Assembly: GCA_963513935.1 (NCBI GenBank)
Contig: OY740773.1
Coordinates: 101,727,291 to 101,791,290, forward strand
Length of the DNA stretch: 64,000 bases
Reading direction: 5' to 3'
DNA from: Aphrophora alni
Lineage: Eukaryota; Arthropoda; Insecta; Hemiptera; Aphrophoridae
A program made the position numbers and the translations under genes. Under the pieces are notes generated by a model. That model was not told the DNA's origin and ran no database searches. It saw nothing but the letters and a program-made list of their open reading frames with translations. Of the stretch, positions 1-10,805 are shown one piece after another (positions within the stretch are counted from its first letter, which is position 1; each line of letters starts with the position of its first letter).

Positions 1-1831
1 AATAGAAAAGTTTCGTCTGCGTGAATTTGATTGCTAACGCGATTTTTCCGTCGTTGCAATTTTGAATGCTTATAACTTGAAAATGAAGACACTTATCGAA
101 AAAAATGCTTTCACCGTCGTTTTCCTTAAGTTTATATATAAATCATGTATCACATGTCCACTTCCCTATTTAAAATAAAAATGAAGTTTCATTCAAAATG
201 GAGGACAAAAATTTTCAACCTACAAAAAAGTATATTTTTTTAAACTACGTAGTTCCGCATTTGTTTCTGCCTCCAAGTATTTCTCAGTTATGCAGTATAA
301 AGCCGTTTCCGTACTTAAGAATCACCCTGGGTTTATTTATTTACATAGGTGAGTTACAAATAGTTATAGGCCTTACGACCACCCATTTAATTTAAAGTCG
401 TGTTCAGTTATGTTTTATAATGTATGTCCTCCAAATCGGTTTATCTTGAGTGGTTGTTGGTCTAATAGGGATGTATTTGGTCTAATTTGAGGTATTTACA
501 CCTCAAAGGGCACGATTTCAGTACTTCTTGGGTATCTTGGGTTAGTCCAATCCTGGTATTATGTAAGTTATGACCCCCCAAGCAACCATGATGCATTGCA
601 GTCCACTATTTGATGGCCGTTAGTAGGGGGCTACCTACTGCCTAATCACTCAAACAAATGCAGTGGATTAGGACCAACACTTAATAGAAAGGTGTGTCAC
701 CTATTGGGGAGTTTCAACTACAGTAAGAATTTGTTTAAATTTACTTATGAAATGTGTAAACATTTTATAAAGACTCCATTTTGATGAAAATGATATCAAA
801 ACCGATGTTCAAATGGCGTATATAAATTGTTCCTCGAGCAGATTTATTAAAGTTTACTATTAAACTAGCAATTCTTTTAGGTTTGTACATTTATTTTGAA
901 AACTTGTCCAAGAATTTTGTTTGAATTGTGGTGAATATATTTTGAGATTGATTCCAACTTGGGAGAATACTCATTTAGGCGATCAAATAATCACATTCGT
1001 AAACGTCAAAAATTTATTCTTCAGGGAACCAATAAAACATTGGTCGTTGTTGTATCTCAGATGTATGTTTAGTTTAACTTTAAAATTTAAAACACGTTAA
1101 TGGACGGTATCAATGTACGTGTCCATGCCACATCATGTAATGTCATAGAAGGAGATCCCTTTAAATGTAATGCCCAAAAGTTGGTTTTTTGAACCTTTGT
1201 AGTAAATGTTAAATTGTATTGGTGGAAAATTACCGAGTCTCATAAATATGTATATATTCAAAAATTTCAGTCGCTTCGCTCGTAACAGTCATTCGGCCCT
1301 GGCAGGCTTCCCAGCTGTATGTATGTGAAGATGTCTCCACTCGCTACGCTCGTGTCGGTGACTTGTCTATGCCGGATGACATTCTGTAACTATTATGAAT
1401 TTTCCTTAGGGGACCAGAGTTCGAAATTAGATTTTTGTCAATAACTTCGCTATTTCTTATACTAGAGATGTTGGGTTGGTATCATGGAAAAGTAAAGTTT
1501 ACGTGTTTTTATCTAATCAATCAAAAACTGTTTAAAATGGCCACCATTTTGTATTTATCAATTAGATTTTACTGTATTTAATTAGGATTGTATAGAGTGA
1601 TTCAAAAAGAACGTCTGTTTTAAACTGTAAGCTATTGTTGCATTGTTGCCATGGCAACATTTCATTTATATCTTTGTTAATCAGTAATTTTTGAGGTTAG
1701 TGACAATGGAACAACGAATATTAATTTCAAACTCACTATATTTGTTTCCAAGTCACAAATTTGAATATGAAGACTAATTTTATCAGCCTGTGTGACTTTT
1801 ATAATTCTAGTAATATTACTTACTTGTTAAT
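1..1831. other. intergenic or intronic DNA, no gene seen
   Basis: No convincing coding exon is visible on either strand. The stretch is AT-rich with ordinary short stop-free runs. A more GC-rich patch at about 1268-1390 contains two copies of a 'cgctncgctcgt' type word and may be a small repeat. Around 1596 a 'gagtgattcaaaaagaacgt' word looks like a transposon end, but no partner end was found. Confidence 0.4.
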
Positions 1832-1860
1832 GACGCGTTTCGGATCTTTTCCATCCTCAG
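1832..1860 (-). ncRNA. hammerhead-like core motif (repeat-borne)
   Basis: Read on the minus strand it gives CTGAGGA, a 12-base hairpin segment with GGA/TCC pairing, then GAAAC, GC and GTC. This order matches the conserved core of a hammerhead ribozyme (CUGANGA, stem II, GAAA, stem III, NUH). No pairing for stem I was found in the flanks. It is therefore at best a degenerate or minimal copy, as carried by Penelope-like elements and retrozymes. Activity is not claimed. Confidence 0.35.
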
Positions 1861-4215
1861 AATCTCGTTCTATTGAGGTCGTTAATACATCAAAATAAAT
1901 CTAATATAACACAAACACAGACGCACAATAACACAATAATGTACAAACCCAGCGTGTGCACATTGTGGAATATATAAGGTCACTGACCTCTAACGTGTAA
2001 TACAGTTCAATGTTTGATTTGTCTTATCTATTGCCATTGCTGTGTCACATCAAATTGTATTGTATGGTCATTTAAGATAAGCTCAGGACATTTTTCTGCG
2101 CTTTATATATTTCATATTCTTCCAGCAAGACCATTTGTTCGATCTTGATACATTATGTAATTACTGGAAATTGGTATCAAAATGGCTGATATTTACAACC
2201 TAACCTAACTTATATACCGTCTTTCAAGTATTTAATAATAAACATGATAAGTCCATTGTTGAGATAAATACCAAACTTCTTGGCGTGTAAATTTTCCCAC
2301 ATGCATGTGCTTGTCAGAACGCTGTCAGTTGTTGTCGAGGTTACAAGGATATCATAATATAGTAGCAAGAGTGTGCTTCGAAACTTTTACTTTGCTTTCA
2401 TGTGGTGTGTGTATACAAGATGGCGATTACGTGGCCTAAAGTGAGAGGAGGGACAAAAAGACAGATGTATATATGTCGGTATTACCGAACCCAAGGTGGG
2501 TTCAACACACGTATATAATATATATACAGGATGTGCAACTCAAGATGCCTAATATTAGGATATCTAAAACTGTAAGAGAACCAATACTTTAAATGTGGAA
2601 CCTTTCTCAATTTTTCATAGAGGATTTAAAAAATATTATGTAAATTTTGAAAAGTTGCCACCATTTTCCAATATATTTAAATTTAAATAGTTTTGATATA
2701 ACATGTAATTTTAAGACTTCTTCATTATTGGGTGTTTTTTTTGATAAACTCAACCGTTTACAATCTACGGTCCATGAAAGATTGGAAATTTTTTACTCTT
2801 TTTTTAGTGGTTCCTTTCAATTATTTTAAAATTTTGGGTAAAAATATAATTCTGTAGGCCTACAGTATATACAGAGTGTAAGGAAAACGTCACTAAATTT
2901 TAAATGGGGGTTATGTCGGTCAAACTAAAGAAAATGTCCACAAACGCTGTTTTCCACCTGTCGGCCATTTTGTGTCCAAAAAAATACTTTGAAAATATCA
3001 AAATTTCCAGTCGAAATTTGGTGTACGCATTTTGTTTGCAATTTTTTACCAGTGTTTCAAGAACCAAAACTTTCTGTAAATTTTGAAAATGACGGCCGTT
3101 GAAAATTTCTAATGTTGAATTTCACGAAAATCGTTCGTTTAACGAAAATTGTACAAGAGAGTAAAACATTTCCTTTTTAACGACAGTTAAAATGGATGTT
3201 TTTTATAGGTCGAATGATAGGGCCTAATTGAGTTAAGGTGAAAAAACTAAGATAATTTCTTAGTATTTAATCAATTGTTAGGTTATTCTTACCTCATTCC
3301 AACAATTCTAAAATATCCTAGTGGAATACCGGTTTCTACCGTTAGTTGGTCATCTTCAGGTCCCTGAGATTACTCTTCATTTTTATCTTCTAGTTTTGAA
3401 TTTCGTCATGAAAATGTACTTAAAATTTTTGTTACAAGTTTTTGTGTGTGTTATTTATACTTACAAACATGTACACAAACACACGCAAAATTTTAAAATA
3501 AATAACACTGTGCAAACGCAATACAAATCACGTGCATTTAGTTTAGTATAAAGTCTTCGTTAACAAACTGGACGTAATTCCATGTTGAAAGTTGACTGGT
3601 AACGGTCAAAACCGGTAGTCCAGTAGGATGGTTGGTATGAGGTAAAAATAACCTACAGTAACAATCGATTAAATTCACAATCCAAAAGGTAACCTAACCT
3701 AACCTATGTTCTTGGTAATTATTTACAAGTCACAAATTTAGCTTTAACCTAAATAGAATTACGTTAATTTAATTTTTTTTCTTCATTTTACATTTCAAAA
3801 TGGCGATTGCATAATTTAATTTATGTTAAATATATTAAAATTCCATGTGGCATTTTTGGAATTTACACATTTACTATAACACCAGAAGTGTTCAGAAAAT
3901 GTGCCAAACTTTAAGCGGTGTTTATATGGGTAAATTTTTTTTTTTTTTTAATTTTCCTATAAACGATATCAGGAAACGCCTAGTTCCCCAGATACAAAGT
4001 TAATTAATGTAAAATACAGATTCTATTATGTAAGGTTTGTTCAGTAATATTGTATTACTTTCAAGTCAACTCTAGGCTATTTAGAATGACGCAAGACACT
4101 TCTTAGACACCTTAATGCTGTAAAGTAGGTTTAGGCCACGCCCTGTTAGTTTTATAGAAATTTAAATTTTGTCGTAATATTAGGTTAGTCATAGTTTAGT
4201 TATTGTAGTTTGTGG
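1861..4215. other. no gene seen; possible MITE ends and CCTAA runs
   Basis: No coding exon is recognised. Two similar 'tatacagnntgt' words at about 2526 and 2870 lie in the same orientation and look like ends of Tc1/mariner-type MITEs, but the elements cannot be delimited. Two or three CCTAA units occur at about 2200 and 3692. Open frames of 60-76 codons here have no recognisable domain and a composition expected of AT-rich noncoding DNA. Confidence 0.4.
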
Positions 4216-4219
4216 ATCA

Positions 4220-4290
4220 CTGAAGATGGCAACTTTGTAGTTGAAACGCTTTTTAATAAACGTACTATTTGTGAGAATTTGTGTAAGTTT
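4220..4290 (+). repeat. dispersed repeat end with CTGAAGA-hairpin-GAAAC motif
   Basis: The stretch reads CTGAAGA, a 16-base segment with an AACT/AGTT hairpin, then GAAACG, followed by a T- and A-rich tail. A very similar stretch lies on the opposite strand at 10740-10805, with the same words and the same following sequence. That marks it as a dispersed element end. The word order resembles a hammerhead core, but the bases at the start of stem II do not pair. Confidence 0.45.
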
Positions 4291-4540
4291 TATTCTATTA
4301 AACATACAAAGATAATAACATTTAAGGTAAAAGTGGAAAAAGAAATTAACATTTTCAAAATGGTGTCTGGTGTTTAATACTAACTTAAATGTTTTGTATT
4401 TTTACCTATAAGTTTTTAAATATCTAAATTGAACTTTCAGGTCGGTTGTTAATTATATTACTCATCAAGGCTTATAATGTAAGTATGGTTTGACGACTTC
4501 TTTTATCTAGTTTTCGTTACTACCTTATCTCTGTTCTCAT

Positions 4541-4975
4541 TCCAGAAGTGCTCTTCTGGCTATCCAAGTTATGTGTGCTAAGAACCTCCACAGACATTCT
4601 CTGTTCCATACACAGGAATCAGGTATGAGTTGTTAGGGTTTCATTTTGCTGGGTACATTGTGGAATAACTGGAAACACAAAAGCAGACAAAGCACCAAAG
4701 GATGCTACACAACGTGTTATGAAATCTGATTTTTTACCAGTTAAATTGGTTTTGTATCGCCAGCGGGAGAATAATGGACAACTGTAATAAACTAAGAGAA
4801 AGAAAGATACTGTCCGACCCTGGAGAACATCAGTTCGTGTCAGTCGTCGGGAGGAAGTTGTGATTATCCGTCTGATAGAGCACGGGAATCCTCCGCAATG
4901 CTCATTCTGTTATTCAGTTCTGACAATAAGACACATTCTAATCGAACGTGTTTTCTTGAGAGGTGTGCGTATGTT
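4541..4975 (+). pseudogene. non-LTR retrotransposon relic: RNase H and C-terminal tail
   Basis: Interrupted frames on the plus strand give pieces typical of the last part of an I/Jockey-type LINE ORF2. These are an RNase H segment 'SALLAIQVMCAKN', then 'HCGITGNTKADKAPKDA' (the family's WxPSHxGIxGNExADxxAK block). After that comes a tail with 'SRREEVVIIRL', 'PPQCSFC' and 'LTIRHILIE', the usual Cys/His tail block. Stops and frame changes interrupt it and nothing upstream encodes reverse transcriptase, so it is a 5'-truncated dead copy. A related tail lies on the minus strand at about 20760-21085. Confidence 0.75.
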
Positions 4976-5596
4976 TGTATTATCAAATTCGATTGATTTT
5001 GTTGCTAGTTATTTTTCATAGCGATTCCCTTATACTTGACTGAATTAAAAAACTTACAAAGTTGTGATGATCAGTCAAGACAGCGCTATTCCATTTTAAT
5101 AATCTGCCAACGGAGTTCCGCTGTTAAAAAGAACAGTATTTCTCGAAGTTTCACAGCAATAATTATCCCCGCACGTGTTTTGAACTTGATTTCCTAAGCG
5201 TAATTATAATCCAACTAACTTGCATTGTAATTAACATGCATTGAACACAGATAAGCTGCACATGAGAAGGAAATTAAGCAAAGTTGGAAGTGCAATGGAT
5301 ATGTAGAAAGTTTAAACCTGGTAAGCTCTTGACGTGTCACGCTATGGTTGTCAGCCATTCTGAAGATTCAAGGCTAGTTTCAAGAGATTATCTAATCAAT
5401 AGAAGACACATCAACTGTCAAAACTGAAACAAGTTTATTTCCTTGAACTTGGCAAAGTTAGTAACTTTGGGCCAATGAATGTTTTCAATCGCTCAGTTCT
5501 TGCGGATTTAAAAAAAAAATCTTTTCACTAATGTGCACGTGAATCAAAGTATTTTTGTCCAAGCGAGGAGAAGTCTTGTTTTTTCTTCATTTTGAA

Positions 5597-6010
5597 AGGT
5601 GAAAAACCTCGTAGGTTTCTTCAATGCTTTATAAAAAGAAGGAAGAAAAACATAAAATAAAGGCACCTAGCCCTCGAATACTCTAATAGAGTCAGGGTCG
5701 GGAAGAAGAATTAGTCAAGATAGAGAAGTAGGGTTAGCACCATTAAAAGCAAAATTGTCAGCTGTAAATTTTTATCTACATAAATAAACTGTTAAAAATG
5801 GTTGCCATTTTGATATTTTCAGTTCGATTTTTTCGAATTTCAGTAGGGTTCTATATTAACACACTATAGTTTTCTACAGCAAATTTCATTTTTGTGGCCT
5901 CTATCGTGCTTACGTACAGACGACAACGGCGTCGAAAATCACTTTTTCGGTTTCCCGATGTCATGAAACGTTACGATTTTTGAGGATTACCAAACTCATC
6001 CTACACTTCA
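5597..6010 (+). repeat. dispersed repeat family A, copy 1
   Basis: The copy opens with 'aggtgaaaaacctc', then a 'ttataaaaagaagg' stretch, then 'agccctcgaatactctaata', and ends with 'acagacgac' followed by 'cgaaaatcac'. The same order of words occurs at 7545, 16345-17180 (reverse), 22540/32180, 39228 and 58150. No coding capacity was seen. The class (SINE, MITE or untranslated part of a larger element) is unknown. Confidence 0.65.
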
Positions 6011-6814
6011 TATACTTTAACCTGTATATGAACCTTTTTGCGTCCCTTTTATTTCTCTTTTTGCGTCCCTTTTATTACCGAACTTTGGAACTTTAAATAA
6101 AAATTAGTCCTATAATAATTTTAACAGTAGCTGGACAAAAATTGACTTTAAGCCAATTTAAAAATCAGCTTTATATTTCTCTAAAGCATAACCAATTTTA
6201 CAGGTTTATTTCCAGCTGATTCATTTCAATAAAAGTAAAATAAATTTGAGGTTAGGTTGTTCAATTTTTAACATGGATTGGGGTAGATCCGTAGACGCGT
6301 ACAAAGAAATGGTTTAGAAAATATTCCACTCAAGGGTGTTTTTTACCCCTAAATGAGCTATTAAAATACTTGTAAGATTTAAAACGAAAATCGTGGGGCG
6401 CATGAAATAATTATTTCCATCTATTGAATTTAGAGCTGCTTGACCTCCATTAGGAATTTTGAGAGTTTTCTCAACGACAGCTGCTCCCCACACTCCTTAC
6501 TATTATCTATTTCATGCTCCCCACGTTTTTCGTTTTAAATCCTATAAGTATTTTCATAACTATTAATAATTCACAATCATAAATTTTCAGGACAATATGT
6601 ATGGGTTTAGGAATCTGTGTGGAGCTACGAGAAGTTATTTTATACTTATTATTATTAGTCCGTTTTAAAACCGTGGTTAAATATTTTCTGCTTTTTAAAG
6701 GTTTTGTGTGTGTGAAATTTTCCAATCAATTTTAAACATCTTGATGAGATTAACAAATTTCCAAAAACCATAATAATGGTGCCACCGAATGGTTAATTTT
6801 CCTTCTTTTTCAGT

Positions 6815-7098
6815 TGTCGCAATCTAGAAACGATCATGCAAAGCATTTCGTATGGAAACATGGAAATCTCATCGATGAACAGGAATTCGATGCCCTTCTA
6901 CTGATTTCGCAAGACCTTCAAATAGTTACCAGTGAGTGGTCTCAAATTTCCTACCATTCTTCCATCCTTCTCAACTGGTAATTTAAATAATGTGTGCATT
7001 TGTTGTTCCACCAAGTCGTGCGCCAACTTTAACTGCTTTCTTACCATAGCAACGATTGACGGACAGAGAGGGAAAGTGAGTTCATATGGCATTCTCAT
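6815..7098 (-). pseudogene. Helitron-type PIF1 helicase fragment, broken
   Basis: Read on the minus strand, the frame gives 'HTLFKLPVEKDGRMVGNL', 'LTGNYLKVLRNQ', a stop, then 'KGIEFLFIDEISM', 'YEMLCMIVSRLRQLKK'. The IDEIS block is the Walker B region of PIF1-like DNA helicases. The KLPVEKDG context is typical of the helicase part of insect Helitron Rep/Hel proteins. A TAG at 6898-6900 interrupts the frame, and neither the Walker A motif nor the Rep domain is present. It is an isolated relic, not an exon of the host gene downstream. Confidence 0.75.
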
Positions 7099-7254
7099 CT
7101 TCTTCTGACCTGTGTTTAAAGTTTCAAGTCTCTAGCCCATCGGAAGGTTAAAATCGATTGCAAAATTTGTACAGAACAGACAAACGGACAGGCAAGAAAG
7201 CGATTTAATAAAAATGTGAAAAATGTATTAAATTAGATATATATATATCTTACA

Positions 7255-7570
7255 TAATTATTATAATCTAATATAATTAGATATATATTTTAAACTGCCG
7301 CCAATTTAAAAAATGCAATACAAAGTCCTGATTTTTGGTCACATACACATTATGTATACGGTACTAATTTTGTATTTGATATAAAATTTATTTCCAAAAA
7401 TGTAATGTTTTTTATGAAAAAAACACAAAAGGTGAACAGACGAAAAACAGCATTTTAGGACAAATGTTTATAGAAACTTCTTTACTTATTTTGACCAAAG
7501 GAACCATATTCTGAAGTTTTGTAATGTACATACTTTGAAAACACCCAGTGTATAAGGCGAAACTTCTAGG
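7255..7570 (+). repeat. half of a palindromic MITE-like element
   Basis: The right end at about 7500-7555 ('gaagttttgtaatgtaca', then 'aaaacacccagtgtat') resembles the right end of the complete palindromic element at 48109-48689. The matching left inverted repeat was not found, so this is a truncated or diverged relative. Confidence 0.35.
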
Positions 7571-7800
7571 TTTCATCATCCCCTTATAAAAAAAATAGAA
7601 CAAGAACTATAAATTGAAACCATAGCTCTCGAATACTCTAATAGCGTCGGGGTCAGAAAATAACAAAATTTGGTTAAGAGAGACTTAATAGGAAGGATAA
7701 AAAAGAGTGACCAGAGTTTTTTTTATAGATGAAATGACTATATCAAAGCTAGCTACCCTCGGGATTGACAAGCCCGTACTCACTATATTTTAAGCGCGAA
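7545..7800 (+). repeat. dispersed repeat family A, copy 2
   Basis: It carries 'ttcatcatccccttataaaa', 'ctctcgaatactctaatag', 'ggttaagagagacttaata' and, after a diverged middle, 'gggattgacaagcccgtac'. This is the same word order as the other family A copies. No reading frame is conserved between copies. Confidence 0.6.
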
Positions 7801-7877
7801 ATTTAAAAAATGTTAAAGGATGGCCCCTGAAAGTTTCACTTTCTTCCAAAGGTTAACTACTTCCCCTGAAAAACTTG

Positions 7878-8165
7878 ATTTGTACTTGTATCTTGTGTCA
7901 CCTACCCATTCTCTTACGATAGCTGACGTTGTATTGGTGTACTGGTGTACACCGGTTTAGGTTTTACAACACGATTTGAACACGCAATAACAATACGGAA
8001 GAATATTATCGCGTATCGCTTACGACATTAAGATATAAATCGTATCGATCTAGTGTGCAGTCAGCCTAATACTTGTATCTTACGATATCTGTCGTTATCG
8101 CACTTGTGTACAACTGTTTAGCCACTACAACACGATTTGAACACGGATTAGCGATACGTGCTGCA
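7878..8165 (+). repeat. imperfect direct repeat, two units
   Basis: Two units at about 7878-8000 and 8071-8160 share 'acttgtatctt', a 'gtgtac' block and 'acaacacgatttgaacacg'. Between them lies sequence including 'cgcgtatcgcttacgac'. The units may be ends or subrepeats of an undetermined element next to the palindrome at 8220. Confidence 0.45.
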
Positions 8166-8219
8166 AACAATTACCAAGAATTAACTTTTTCAGTTTTTGT
8201 CGAAAACTTAGTTATTTTT

Positions 8220-8998
8220 AGTTGCAAAAATAAAACTTCAAAAAGTGATAATCATGTAAGTAAGAGAAGCAAAAATAAAAATTCAAAAGTGATAACCATA
8301 AAAATAAGAGAAGCAAACATAAAAATTCAAAAGTGATAACCATATACGCAATACAAATTTTGAAATGATCATAAAATGGAAAGATTATGAATACTTCACT
8401 TTGAATTTGTATAACTGTGTACATGAAAAAGTTCCTTATGCATCCTGAAAAAAAATATAACAAAGTTTATTACTCTGTGAAATACAGATGTTAAATGTTA
8501 GTAAAGTATTTACTAAAATTTAACATCTGTATTTCACAGAAGTATTTTACAGAATAATAAACTTTGTTATATATATTTTTCAGGATGCATAAGGAACTTA
8601 TTCATGTACACAGTTATACAAATTCAAAGTGAAGTATTCAAAATCTTTCCATTTTATGATCATTTCAAAATTCGTTTTGCGTATATGGTTATCACTTTTG
8701 AATTTTTAGTTTTGCTTCTCTTATTTATATGGTTATCACTTTTTGAATTTTTATGTTTGCTTCTCTTATTTATATGGTTAACACTTTTTGAAGTTTTAGT
8801 TTTGCTTCTGTTATTTATATGGTTACTCCTTTTTGAAGTTTTATTTTTGTTTCTCTTATTTATATGGTTATTCCTTTTTGAAGTTTTAGTTTTGCTTCTC
8901 TTATTTATATGGTGATTCCTTTTTGAAGTTTTATTTTTGTTTCTCTTATTTATATGGTTATCACTTTTTGAAGTTTTATTTTTTCTTCTCTACTGTAT
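8220..8998. repeat. long palindrome whose arms carry a 45-bp minisatellite
   Basis: The two arms are reverse complements centred near 8510-8520. They share 'gcatcctgaaaaaa' against 'tttttcaggatgc' and 'aacatctgtatttcacag' against its complement, and both end in repeats of 'atatggttatcac' plus 'gaagttttagttttgcttct'. In the right arm the 'atatggt' word recurs at 8683, 8727, 8772, 8817, 8862, 8907 and 8952, spacing 44 then 45 bp, so there are seven units. The left arm holds about three. Because 45 is divisible by three, an open frame runs through the right arm; it is a by-product of the repeat. Confidence 0.85.
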
Positions 8999-9114
8999 TA
9001 TAAAAGTTCTGTACTCAATAAATTTATTTGTGAATTTAATATTGTTGTCATGTATTTTTTCTACGTTATTCAATTACAGAAACTAATATTTTAATTATAA
9101 TAATTTTAATTTTA

Positions 9115-9570
9115 GGCCGAAATCTGCTACAAACCAAGTCACTGGATGTTTTGCAATCTATTGTAGAAAATCTCCATTTCTCAAATAAATTATGTTTCCC
9201 AAAGTATAGGAATTTCTCAAAGATCAGTGAGCAGAATTTTACTCAATAACTAATTTAAAGCGTACAAAATTCATTTAATTCAGGACTTCCTGAAGACGAT
9301 TTCGTCGCTCGTCGAGTAGAATTTTGCGAGCTTATGATGCAAAATATTGATTACAATACGATTAAATTGTTTTCTCATATGAAGCAACTTTCATCTTCCA
9401 TCACTGGATGAGAGAACAACATGCTCAACATCCTCCCCCCCCAACTAATTGTTTGGCTTGGTGTTATGAGAGACCAATTTATTGGACCGTTCTTTATTCA
9501 AGGAAATCATAATTGAAAGGTATACCCGATCCAACAGCAGATTTTCCAGCTGTCCAATTAGCAACTAACA
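9115..9570 (+). pseudogene. IS630/Tc1-type (DDE_3) transposase relic, N-terminal and middle part
   Basis: Interrupted plus-strand frames give 'ISQRSVSRIL' (the second helix-turn-helix), 'LPEDDFVARRVEFCELMM' and a diverged 'LFS..' block that normally holds the first catalytic Asp. Further on come 'LIVWLGVMRDQFIGPFFI' and 'QQQIFQLSN'. This is the order seen in the widespread insect IS630-Tc1 transposases with the VWAGI..IIGPFF signature. Stops and frame changes break it. A C-terminal piece of the same kind of protein lies on the minus strand at 34278-34745. Confidence 0.7.
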
Positions 9571-10777
9571 ATAGTAATCAAACTTAGTACTGTACGAGCA
9601 AGATAGAGGACCTGTATCTCCTCGAGAGGACTGTATTGAAAGGCAGGAAGAGAGAGTTAGGTATATTTCATATTTAAGAACACAAGACTTGTGTTTAATG
9701 TAAAATATAATTGAACTTAGAGATTTGTTGTTTTATTGTATTAACAATTTTAGAATTTTATAGGTAAAAAATAATTGCTAAATTTATATATATATAATAG
9801 TCAAAATCTACTGACTGATTACGAAATCTCTGGATCCAAGAAGCCTATAGCTATGACTTTTTAACATGGTTTGGGGTAGGTCTGTAAAAACGTCATTTGA
9901 CGCCAACTAAAAAGGGTTTTGAAAATGTTCCACTCCAATAGTGTTTTTACCCCTAAAAAATATATCATATCTCAATATATTTATGGATAGATTTTGATCA
10001 AAATTGGTGTATTGCTGTATTTGGGCATAATTTATTTCCATATCGCCACGGTTTGATAAATAAAAGTTATCTCTTTATAAAACTATCTCAACTATCCTCA
10101 GGTGAAACGGGGGCCATCAGCTAGTAATACTGTATATAAATCATTATTTATCTTGAACTTTAGTTTTGTGTAGTCGAAATAACTGAAGACATGAATCATC
10201 TGAATAGGAAAAAAAACCCAGTGTTAATAAAATAAAATTTTTTAACAACGATTTTACATTTAACTTAAGAAAAAATAAATTTAAAAAATGTAACTGAGTC
10301 ATGTTTCTAAAATTTGATATAACAAAATTGTGTAAAATTTTAATATAATCTTTAAAGAATTTGTTTTAAATATTCAGCAGAAATTTAGGCAAAAGTTTGT
10401 CATTGTTTATAGAAAACTAATCATAGTATTTTGTCAAATCGTATGTAAAATAAACAAGTTAAATGTTAAAGTTATTGGTTAAATTTGCCGAACAGAGATT
10501 TTTTGGAATAGTCAGTTATAAAAATAATCTTGAAGCATAGGTGTAAAAATTGAATACAAGATTGGAGGAGCTGTCGATAAGAACACGCTTTAAAGGTCTT
10601 CATAAGTAAATTCTATTATTGTTTACTACCTAATTTAAAAGTCTCTTAAGAAACAATATTTTACAAACAAAAAATCTGAAATCTCTCTCTTTAAGCAAAA
10701 TGGTGATTGTATACATTTTAGAATATAAAATAAAATTCGAACACAAGTTCTCACAAAAATTACGTTTACTTATAAGT
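9571..10777. other. no gene seen
   Basis: The stretch is AT-rich with no recognisable exon, repeat end or conserved motif, apart from a 'cccctaaaaaatata' region that resembles one at about 6340 ('acccctaaatgagctatt'). That suggests a diverged shared repeat near 6280-6420 and 9860-10080. Confidence 0.35.
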
Positions 10778-10805
10778 GTTTCAACTACAAAGTCGCCATC
10801 CTCAG
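10740..10805 (-). repeat. dispersed repeat end with CTGAGGA-hairpin-GAAAC motif
   Basis: The minus strand reads CTGAGGA, TGGCGACTTTGTAGTT, GAAAC and continues with the same sequence that follows the plus-strand copy at 4220. The two copies differ by single substitutions, for example G/A in the CTGARGA and GGCRACT words. Confidence 0.5.

Noticed and set aside
2196..3712. Telomeric CCTAA arrays
   Set aside because: Only two or three units each; too short to be more than chance or ancient repair scars.
4546..4625. Upstream exon of the MINDY4B-like gene, with 'ttccag' before and 'ggtatgag' after
   Set aside because: The translation continues into LINE RNase H sequence, so the splice-like ends are chance.
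6898..7098. Exon of the host gene
   Set aside because: The coding sense is on the minus strand and matches a PIF1-like helicase; the host gene is on the plus strand and has no such domain.
8604..8915. 103-codon plus-strand frame of hydrophobic repeats
   Set aside because: It is the translation of the 45-bp minisatellite; the period is a multiple of three, so the frame stays open by arithmetic. No start context or homology.
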